Below, one piece after another: positions 47,122 through 56,776 of a stretch of DNA of 64,000 nt. Where the stretch lies: the NCBI RefSeq assembly GCF_000247815.1, contig NW_004775881.1, positions 378,048 to 442,047 of the forward strand, given 5' to 3'. The number at the start of each line of letters is the position of its first letter. Positions within the stretch are counted from its first letter, which is position 1. The position numbers were made by a program, and so were the translations under genes. The notes under the pieces were generated by a model that made no database searches, was not told the DNA's origin, and worked only from the letters and a program-made list of their open reading frames with translations. The DNA is from Ficedula albicollis. Lineage: Eukaryota; Chordata; Aves; Passeriformes; Muscicapidae.

Positions 47122-50100
47122 AATTCCCTTGCACCTCTCCTTGCATGCTGTGACTCACCAGCTCTCCTCTTTCATTCTCCATCAGGGATGCAAGATCCCT
47201 GATCAGCAAAACTAATTCATGATTTTTTAATGCAGTGTCTCAGGGTAAGGTGCTGCAGCTCATGGACAAGATCGTCTTTGAAATGAAAGGTGATCTGAAA
47301 CCTGCTGTCAGAAACCCTCCAACTAGTCTCTGCCACATCCCTAGCACAGGTGCCAACTCCCCCTACTCCCTTTTGATTTCTCTCTCACCCTTCTTCCATT
47401 TCTTGCATAGAGCTCCTTGGCTGCACCGTTGTATGAAATTGTAGTAGGATTAATGTGGCTTGAAGCCTGAAGCTGTAGTCAGCTTGGTTTTATGTCAGTA
47501 GGCATGGGTTCCATGGTACTGGAAAGCAAGCTGGCAGTGGCTGCAAGTGATCATTGTCACCTCTGCAGCCTGGTTGAAAAGAGGAGAAAACATCAGGTTT
47601 GAGGGGCCAGGAGCTGGGGATTCTCTGACAGGACACTCACACGGCTCTGCCTCTGGGTCAGTGCCATGCTGCCACCATCCCCTTGTGCCTGTGAGGATGA
47701 AGGACCATCTTCTCCATATGCACCATAAGCAGTGCTTTTGGGCAGTGAGGTTCCATATGCTGGTTGCTCCAAGGCCCCATAAAACTGGGGTGTGCAAAAG
47801 CCAGAGAAGACACCCAAAAGGGCAAAGTGACCATGTATTTCTTACAGGGCAGAGTCAAATCTTGCAAACCCTCTCAGGCCATATCTGTGCTTGGGGCAGG
47901 CTTTGGCATGCTTATAGCCCTGTGGCCTGCCTGCTCTTGTAGAGTCTCCAGGGCTGTCCAGACAGGGTGCATGGGGCTCAGGGCCATCTGTATCCAGCTC
48001 CCCCAGCACCACAGGTATGATGGGCTGGGCTTGCAAAAAGATACCTGAGTTTTCTCTCTCTAAAAGGTGCTGCAGCAGAACTGGAAGTCCTGACTTGAAG
48101 GCTGGTATGCAAGCATGCTGGATGGCTGACAAGCCTTGACAGGTCTGGAGGCAAGCCTCCTTGGTGGCACAGGGAATAGTGCAATGTGGGACCTGGGAAC
48201 GGAGCACCTCTGTACAGCCAAGGAGGCTTTAATGCGACAGTGACACTTGGCTAAGGATGCCATCTAAGTTTGCCTAAAGCCCAATAAGGTAGGAAAAAAG
48301 TTTCATTTTACAGCTTCCCAACATCAAATTTCACATACAGCAGATACTGATTTGCTTTCTGAAATTAAATATCAAATTATCTTAGAAATTATTAAATATC
48401 TGGGGTAATACATAGCTATACTCTTCAAATTTATTAATCTCCTCATAGCTACTCAGAAGGCACAGAGAGCTCGTTTTTTAAATCAGGCTATGATGCTACA
48501 GCTTTAGTCCTGTGTGCTCTTTGAGGCTTTCTGTAAAGCATCAGATGGTCACATCACACTTCAGTGCCTGCATGTAACAAGGCTCAGTCATACTTTTGTT
48601 TAGCAATAATGCAGCTACCAAATGTCACCTGTCACAGGCAACTAAGCAATGTGACATTGGTGACTCACCCCATGTTCCTGGGAACACCTTGGCCACGGAC
48701 ACACGTCTGTGAGTGTACCACACCCTTTCCTGCAGGCTTTAACACACCTTGATTGCAAAGCACCTTAGCATTGTTGGCTTGAAAAAAGTGGTCTTCTGAC
48801 TGCTTAGCCGCCTGGCTACCATTAGAGAAACCTACTGATGTACAACCCATTTGGCATAATGTACAGTTAAAACATCTCAGTGGTGTCTGCCTGCAGACAT
48901 TTGCCACTTAAAGAGCTGGGATGCAGAAAGCATTCATTTTAGAGTAACCTTAAACTGAAGTTTTAATAATATGGCACACATGTGGAATAATGAAAATAAG
49001 AGATGATATACTCTATCTTTGCAGATAGATGCACTTGATTGGGTAAATTACAAAAATAGGCTTATTTTGGATAATACAGTTAGACTTGGACAGAAACACT
49101 ATATTTGCAGATTCATTATGGTTTACTAATTTTTTTTTCACATGACCATGTAATTTGTGTAAGTGTATTGCAAACTTCTAAGATTTTTACATTGGTTTCT
49201 CCGGTTTATATTGGGCCCACAGTAATGCAGAGCTAGCTTATCCCTATTCTCATTTTAACACATAGTCTAAATAATGTTTAATGTTACAGGCTGTGGTTGT
49301 GTTTGCATTCTGCTCCTAGCTCACTAGAGTCCACTTTATTTGTCAACAGATAAAATGAAAGTTTAGCCAGGCAATCTGCATCCTAAAATTTTTTTAGATG
49401 TTGCAATTACCCGATTTGCTAATACATATTTTTTTAACCTTTCCCTCATTTTGTTTCCACATTCATTTTTCTCCTTTGTTTATAACATCTTAAAAAAATT
49501 ACAAAGCAGATTTCCCACCACCACACTTGTTTAGTTATGGAAGCATTTATAAGTAAAGTAATTTATGAAATAAATGGGATGGTTTTAACATCTTTACAGT
49601 GGGATAACCCTTCTACTGTGGTGAGCAGGGCAGACTTAAGCCTGCCCGCCTTCAAAGAGATGGAGACAGAGCATAGCCAATGCCCTGTGTAAATAAGACC
49701 TGGTAGTGTCACTTCTTTCAAGTGGGCTGTCCCAGGGCAGCTTGTTTCCACTGAGCCAAGTTTTCAGCCTCTCAGCACCACTCCCCATGCAGGATGGGCG
49801 TGACAGGTGCTTTGCTACCTTCGTGTGCCTGCATTTTGATTGTTCCCCTAAAAGTTTTGCTCTGTCCAGACCATGAGGATAGGGTTTTATTTTACAACTG
49901 CCTTTCCTGCGACATCCCTTCCCAAGGATGACAGGCAGTTTTATGTCCCTTTTGCTGCCACCAGTTCATCTGAAAGGCTGGAAAGGCAACCACAGGGAAA
50001 GCAGAGATGCTTTCCTCCAGTCTCCCAGGCTCTAGGGTAGCTGATAATGAGCAGAAGGGTTTTCACTAAATGGGCAGAGGCTGCCAAATTCCCTGTTCCC

Positions 50101-51590
50101 TACTTAACCAAAATAAGCTATGACAGAGACGGCTTTTCCAGTCCATGAACTGTGGGCCATGCAGAAGACCTTCCTTTCATTTCCCAAACTCACTTTTGGC
50201 TGCCAAATCAACCCAGACTGACATCATCCTCCACTAAGGGTGAATCAGCATGGTTGGGGAGTATGGTTTTGCAACCTCTTAATGACAATTTGCCACAGCT
50301 TGTCCCTGTATCAACTGTCCAGGGAAACAACATTAGTGCCCAGTAAGCAAGAAACAAGTTGCAACTTGCGACTTAGGCAATGCAGCTGCTGCTGCAGCCG
50401 TGCACATGGCCTGGGAGGAATTTTGTTGCTCAGCTCCATCTAGTGGCACCGGCTTTGGATGGACGGCGGTGGCCGTGGGAGGGGACATGGCCCGTGGGGA
50501 CAGTGGGTGTCTGTCAGGTGTGTTTAATTACAGCTCTTCTTTCTTCGGGTAGATGCATAGTGTAAGTGTGCATATCACTGTGAATATCGTAATATGTACA
50601 CAAAAGGGGCAGAAGAGTTCAAATGATGCAGAACCACCAAAATTAGAGTCAAAGCTGTTCTGTGTAGTCCCTTGTTTTCCTGTCACTTTTCTGCTTTCTT
50701 TGGGGGATGTTTTGCTCAGTTATTGCATCCTGCTGCAGTCAGAAGATGACCTCTGGGACCACCACTGGGTGTGCCTGTGTGTCACTTCATGAGACAGGTC
50801 CTCAATCCTGAGCTAAACTGCTCCCTGAAATGCAGTATATAATATTCTTAAAGGAGTGGAGAGGAATGACAGCAACTACAGCAAGCATGATCCAAAGTAG
50901 CCGTGTGGGTCTCAAATCTGTTGGGGAATGTTTGGGCTGGGTTTCAGCTTCAGCCCCAGAAAGAACTTGGCCAAGCAAGCCAGGATAGAGTCACAAAATG
51001 CCATTTATTCCTGGCCAGGGATCGGCTAGGCTTCAGTCAACCTTGGAAAGTCAATTCAGCTTCAGGAGCCAGAATGAATAAGATTCATATCAATCTGTTG
51101 GCAGGTTGTAACACTTCTTGTATTTCCCATGGCAACTTAATGTAGGAGAACCAGAAAGTGAGAGGGACTCAAAGCAGTCGAGAAGGGGTAATGCCAAAAT
51201 CAGCAGGATTGTGAAAAGCCTATTTGCATTTTTCCCCAGGGATCCTTGTTTTTAATATAGAGAGGTGCTAGAACTAAAGATATTTGCTTATAATAACATA
51301 GGTTTTCTAAATGACATCCTCAAATAGGAATTTCTTGGACATACTACTCCATTTGGAGATTGAAGATTCACACTCTGCACTTTGCTGAGTAGAGGCACAT
51401 TTGGAGCGGCTTCCTGAGTCCTCAAGATCAACAAATCCATATGAAAGCAATGCTCAGCTTTTACACGCTGCAGAGCCTTTCAACTTCAAAGTGCTTTGCA
51501 CACACACATTAACTCATCTGAGGTGTGTTCCATCATGAAACTGTTACGCCTTTGTTTTTTTGTACCACGCTATTTTTATATATATTAACC
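47122..51590. other. Intergenic sequence; AT-rich part possibly conserved
   Basis: No exon was recognised. From about 48,260 to 49,560 the sequence is AT-rich, complex and free of recognisable repeats or long mononucleotide runs, a texture often seen in conserved noncoding blocks. That is impression only; no alignment could be made. Confidence 0.35.
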
Positions 51591-51592
51591 TG

Positions 51593-51796
51593 GTGCCTAG
51601 AGGCCCAACTGAGCTCAGGGCTCTGACATTCATAGACAGAATAAGAAAACAGCTTCTCTATGTATGAACTCATGATCTAAAAGAGTAGCAATGGATGGGA
51701 AAGGAGAGAGAAGTACTGGGAAGTGAAGTATGCCTCATGTCGCTCAGCCAGCAGCTCACGGGCCACAGGCTTTATGAGTTCGAGGCTAGCATCCTG
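51593..51796 (-). mobile_element. Near full-length ancient MIR-type (CORE-SINE) relic, antisense
   Basis: On the + strand the order is 'gtgcctagaggcccaactga', 'gctcagggctctgac', 'agacagaataagaaaacagc', 'gaactcatgatctaaa', 'gtcgctcagccagcagctca' and 'gagttcgaggctagc'. This matches the reverse complement of an old amniote SINE, whose tRNA-like head carries a B-box-type GTTCGA and whose tail carries the 'gctcaggg...' segment. The relics at 12075, 36948 and 52895 resemble parts of the same family. It is diverged, and the family name is inferred. Confidence 0.5.
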
Positions 51797-52894
51797 TTAA
51801 TATCAAAGTTGGCAAGAAGGCCTGACAGCCATTTTACCTCCAGATGTGAACAGGCTAATAAAGACAAAATCGTATGCAACACCCTCTCAACTAGTCTTTT
51901 GCTTGGGTCCTTTTCTTCTTGTCTCTTAACCCAAACTAAGCCTTATTCTTATTGAAATCACTCTTTACGTACTACATACAACCCCCCACCTCAGTTACAG
52001 TGCCCACTGTTTGTGACCTCAGCTGGATAACTCACACGTCTAACTTGCAGGGTTATGTATGCACACACACATGCTGAAGTGGAGACAGTGTCAAGTCTGA
52101 CATTTCTCAGCTACAGGTTGCCATTGTACCTGCACTGCAGTGTCTTGACAGTTTGGCCACAGAAAAAATCTATAGCTTTGTGAAATCTGAAATGCTGCTA
52201 GAAGAGCTTTTCTAGCAGCTCAGATAATTAATTTGTTTAATGCTTTGAAACTATGAAAGAACAGAAAAACAGCAAATACTATTACAGTACTTAACATAAA
52301 GAATCTGCCCATGCCAGTGAGGAGCAGTCCCATGGATCCAAAGTAAATTCAGAAATGTGCACATAAATTGGTAGAAGACTGTGCAACCTGGGGCATCTCT
52401 GGGGAGAAAGAAAAAAGGAAAAAAAATAAAAGAAATTTTTTCTTCAAGGAAGCTGCAAATAGAAATAAATTGGTTGCAAACCATATGTTGCAAATAACAC
52501 CTCAGGAGTCAATATAGGAGTGTATGTCCAGGTGTCAAATATGTAACTGCATATAGGTTTGGAGACTTGATGCCAGGACCCTTGAAACACAGGGACGTTA
52601 GCTTCCCAAGAATAATTCTGTGGGAAATCAGCCCTGACGATCAGGCAGGTCCTAAGAATTTACTACGGACTAAAGATCTTCCTGTGGGATTTGACAGTGG
52701 CTACAAGCTCTGTAGGAGATCTCTGGAGGATGGCTTTAGGGCAGTATGGAAAGGCTGGCCTTTCAAACCACATAGGTAGACACTTTCCTCCTAGAATAAT
52801 TTCCAGTGTGCTTTAGAGTATTATCTTAACATCCCTTTGACAGCTATTTCATCCAGCTTATATTTCATCCTCCTCTCTCCTGCCTTGTACAAGG

Positions 52895-53005
52895 AGATAT
52901 ACTTGTATAAGTCTTTCTGGGGCAGAGGCTTGGTCTGCTTTTGTGTGCCTAATATAAGGCCCCACCTTGAGGGGGCCTAGGCACTGTCCTGATAAATAAG
53001 CTGAA
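52895..53005 (+). mobile_element. Relic of the same ancient SINE-like repeat, sense 3' half
   Basis: 'tctggggcagaggcttggtc', then 'tgcctaatataaggcccc', 'gagggggcctaggcactgtc' and 'ctgataaataagctgaatta' follow the order of the 3' half of the old amniote element, ending in the aataaata-type tail. It resembles the copy at 36948. Confidence 0.45.
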
Positions 53006-55600
53006 TTAATTGCATGTTTGTCTCCTTTAACCATGTGGGAGGAATAATGCTAGTGGACCTTTATCTTCTGTTGTCAGTTTTCCAAAGTTTGCTTTGGATG
53101 TTCATGACAATTCAGGCATGTGCCATAGAACTTGCCTATGCAATCTGTCTTGGTAAAGAGCTTAATTCCTCTGACCTTTCTGGGACTTGACACCAATTTT
53201 TAAAGTAATCTTCCACTCTGGCAACTCAAGTTCTTGTGACAGCTCTCTGTCCCTTTGACCAATTTCATGCTAGCTTGATAATGGCAGTCAGAAATGGACA
53301 AATGGCAAATGCACAATTTATCTAAATTGTGGAGAAGCAAATAAAGAAATACTTGTAAAGATTTTGCTTCATCTTCACTTTTCCTTAATGTAATTTATCA
53401 CCTTTCAACATGTTGCCTGCACTTCTTAATTACTGCAACCCTACCATCATTTTTGTAATTTAAAAAAAGCCAATTATATGACAGTCTTGATTGCTTAATA
53501 GTTGTAGTAAAATGTACACATGTGTAAGTAAGGATGATTGTTCTTTCTTGTTTGTTTTTGTACTATTAGCCTTTCAGATATCTAGGTTATATAATTGTTC
53601 CCTTTGGCTTGAGATCAAGTTTTCAGATTAACTATGGCTCTGCATAACTATGGCTAGTGCACTGGGGAGCTCACATATGGCTAATCCACCTGACAAGCTC
53701 TGGCTCCTCATTCCTTAAAAGCATGTGGATGGAGCATTTTGATGTTAGAATGGCACTGTCAGTTATGTGTTAAGTGACATCAAGGTCCCAATCTCCATGT
53801 TTAAACCAGCACTAGGAATAACAAGTTCAGTGCTGGAATGTAGTGCTACTACTCTTGCACATGGGCTTGCAGATATTTAGGAGTCTCAGCTTCCTCTGCA
53901 TAGTGGGGGTATTATTACATGCTTAGCAACTCTGAAAGTCAGACATGTGTAAAACCCAAAACCATCTTTGTTTTCCATAAAGTAATCATAATTAAAAAAC
54001 ACCTTTTTGAGCCCTTCTCTTACGGATGTAGGACATACGATATTTTGTCCTACCTCCAGAGACATCCTGACAATGAGGTTTCCGTGACTCAATCTACGAC
54101 TTGCTCTTGTCTATTGTGTATTGAGTATTGTGTATTGTGTATCCAGCAGACCTTCTGTCAGACTGCAACAATGAAGTGGTAACCAAGCAAACAAAAGATG
54201 ACAAGGTGGGCAAAACTTTTTAAGGGGTGTAAAACTGAGACAAAAAATCAGCTGAAATATATGTACACTTTTCTCAAATGTGTCGTAGTATAACATTTAA
54301 CTGTAAGGATGTGACTAGGCAGTGCCCTCAAGTATTTGCAGGAATGCAGGCTCAGGTCCACCCACACAGCCCACCAAGCAAGGTTTCATGTGGGTACAAG
54401 GAATGCATGCCCATTAACAGCAATTTGCAAGGGAGAGACCTGATAAACAGCTCCTTTGACAGTTGTTGTTGGGTCATTGACACCGTATGCCAATAGAAAA
54501 ATAGCTTTTAAAAAATGCTCCTTAGATACCACAGCAGGCTTTGGCCCTTCACATGGATGAGGGCAGGCTGCTTTGGAGAATGTAATTGCATTTCCCTCTT
54601 CAGAAGGAAGATGCTTGTAGAGTTCAAAAGGCAAGTATTAAACAGAAATACTAAGAAAAATGCTCTTTTCAGGATTTAAAAGAGGATTCTGAAAGGCCAA
54701 AGGCTTTGAGAAGGCCTGAGGAAAACGATGCAATTAGATTACCAGATCACTTTGCAAGTAACCAAAAACCCTGTAATAAAAATTACAGTATGTACAAAAT
54801 AAAGCAACTGTGAAACACTGAGATGATGTCTTCCCTGAGAATAATGATCCGTTCATTGCTATCAAAACAAGACATAAACAAAACTATGCCGAAGTGATAT
54901 TGTAGCATTAGATGATGGAAGTATATAAAGGTAGGGAGAGATATGGGGAGGAAGGAAGGGTTTGGCTTGTTGGTGCTACAGGTGGGGAAACAGTATGGGG
55001 ACTTAGGATACTCCAGAAAGAGATTGAGCAAGGGGTATGCTTTTTGGGTGGAAAAGATAGAGAACAGGAGCCAATTCAGACCAAGTTTGAAGTCTGGGGG
55101 TTAGTCATTATTAGAATTTATAACTTAGCTCTTTCAGATGTTGAGAGTGAAGAGGCTGACATATTACGTTAAACATTGAGTTAGTTCACCTACTGTAAGC
55201 AGCAGCTCTGTAATGCAAAAAATCCCACACATGCTTTCATTTAACTCATTATATCACTTAAGTGGTTGAAAGAGGCAATGCATCCAAGGACATCTGAAGA
55301 TATTACTGCATCTTTTTGTTGCGCTCACTTCAGTGTGGTCATACCACCAAGCTTTGACAGCAATTCTCAGGAAAAAAAAGCATTTTTGAAAATTATAAAT
55401 CAGATTTGCAGGCCTAGCTCTCACAGCTGGGGGCAGAGGAGGGGCTGCCTTCGACAAAAAAATCTAAGAAAAGTCTAAGAAAAGTCAGTCTAAGTTGGGT
55501 TGAGAGTTAGAACTAAAAGAAGAACATTTTTCCCCAAAGAATTTTTGCTCAGAATGAGCAAATGACATTTCCCCAAATGAATTTCTGACAGAAGGGAAAG
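53006..55600. other. Intergenic sequence, no gene recognised
   Basis: Contains a small tandem stretch (tattgtg units) at 54113-54142 and a short 11-base repeat (tctaagaaaag) near 55460-55483. No exon was recognised. Confidence 0.45.
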
Positions 55601-55625
55601 CTGAGAAAACTCGTTTTGGCTGCTT

Positions 55626-55638
55626 TATGCCTAGCAAC
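55626..55638 (+). promoter_or_regulatory. RFX X-box-like motif
   Basis: TATGCCTAGCAAC matches the RFX X-box consensus GTTGCCTAGCAAC at 11 of 13 positions, including the whole 3' half-site. It lies about 300 bases upstream of the candidate TATA box at 55924. Binding is not shown. Confidence 0.3.
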
Positions 55639-55923
55639 ATGTAAACTCTGCAGCTTAAGCCTGGCACGACTGCTCTGGCCAGCCCTGATAGGCAACGAGA
55701 AAGGGCATGAAAAGCCAGCAGAGACGGCCACTCCGCATCGCTTCCCTCTAGCAGATGGCATTGACGGAGCTCTTTGGAGAACACTTGGGAGTTTTTTTCC
55801 TCCTGCTCGTTAAGGGGAGAGGAGAGCTGGGCCAAGTAAATTAGCGAAGGGGGTGTGGCAGTCTGCAGCAACCGAGCTCCATTCCAGGTAGTCCTGGGCG
55901 GCTCTGGGGTTTTTCTTCTGGGA

Positions 55924-55931
55924 TATAAAAG
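55924..55931 (+). promoter_or_regulatory. TATA box (TATAAAAG) of a putative promoter
   Basis: A perfect TATAAAAG lies about 70 bases upstream of a CpG-rich stretch. A TEAD-like CATTCCA occurs about 45 bases upstream, near 55878-55884. A start site near 55955 would be expected. The + direction suits TRIM2, which lies downstream of FHDC1 on the same strand in mammals, but no downstream coding exon was found here. Confidence 0.4.
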
Positions 55932-56000
55932 CCCCCAAATGGGATGTTGCCGGCTCGTTGGGGAGTTGCTGCAAAGAAAATGTTGTTTTATGGGGGCACC

Positions 56001-56160
56001 AGGCTGGCGGCCCAGAGCCCGCCCCTCACGGCCGGGCCGGCCCAGGCCGCCGCTAGGTGGCGCCAGAGGCTTCGTGGCGGGCGCGAGGCCGAGGGTCATT
56101 GGCTACTGGCCGGCGGCTGGGCCGTGTGAATTCCCGTAAATTCCCGAATTTTGCGTGAGA
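56001..56160. promoter_or_regulatory. Short CpG island with CTCF and CCAAT motifs; candidate promoter or first noncoding exon
   Basis: About 19 CpG dinucleotides occur in 160 bases, against a CpG-poor background on both sides. It contains CCGCTAGGTGGCGC (56050-56063), which matches the CTCF core at 13 of 14 positions, and an inverted CCAAT box, CATTGGCT (56097-56104). Possible splice donors downstream are gtaaga at 56207 and acag|gtgagc near 56505, so the first exon could be noncoding. The linked gene is not visible; TRIM2 is the likely candidate. Confidence 0.55.
56050..56063 (+). promoter_or_regulatory. Near-consensus CTCF binding motif
   Basis: CCGCTAGGTGGCGC fits the core CCASYAGRKGGCRS with a single difference (G for A at the third position), followed by cagagg. 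It is the best CTCF match I noticed in the window. Confidence 0.6.
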
Positions 56161-56754
56161 GGGAGTGTGAGGCACGCGTAGGGCATGGCACAGGTCGTGT
56201 AATAGAGTAAGAGATGAGGCTGGAGTTGAGAGCCGTTTAAAATCTGTGTTAGAGCTATTCATCGCACAGGTGATGTGTATTTCCCTGGGGGTTTAGGTAT
56301 TGTCTTTCATGACATACACTAAAAAATGGTCATGCCTGCTCACCACCATGCTTAAAGGTATGCGGAGTATAGGAAAGTAAAGAAACCTGAGACTTGCTGG
56401 TGGGAGAGGATGAATCTTAGCGGCCTCTTGGTGACTGATACAAGACCTGGATCTCAGCACTGTGAGCGAGACCAAGATCATGCAACTTCTGAATAAAACT
56501 ACAGGTGAGCACCACAGGCTGAGAACTGGCGCTTTGTGCAGAATTTCAATTTTTTTCCCCCTTAGCCTGAAGAGTCAGACTAAAACTTCTGTTCTCCATG
56601 AAGAGATCCAGTCTTGATTTGGAAACACCAAGCGAAGATGAAAAAACTTTCCCTGGGTATCTTTCTTCTTTGGTTATTCGCCTTGTAGATTACACCTTTG
56701 TCTGATTTCACAGATTAGTTCTCTTGGCTTGAACTACAGAGTTTTTCTGGTGTA

Positions 56755-56776
56755 TGTGTGTGTGTGTGTGTGTGTG
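56755..56776. repeat. (TG)11 microsatellite
   Basis: Eleven uninterrupted TG units followed by a T run. Confidence 0.95.

Noticed and set aside
46322..47209. Reading frames of about 200-295 codons across the pentanucleotide array on both strands
   Set aside because: They arise because the GCTGT pentamer has no stop in any frame. The composition is purely repetitive and there is no independent sign of a gene.
50434..50450. Second CTCF-like site (ccatctagtggcac)
   Set aside because: The spacing between the AG and GGC parts is off, with at least three mismatches to the core, so it is too weak to report.
55485..56099. 204-codon open frame on the minus strand through the CpG island
   Set aside because: GC-rich DNA has few stops. 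The translation shows no recognisable domain, and the region is better explained as a promoter.
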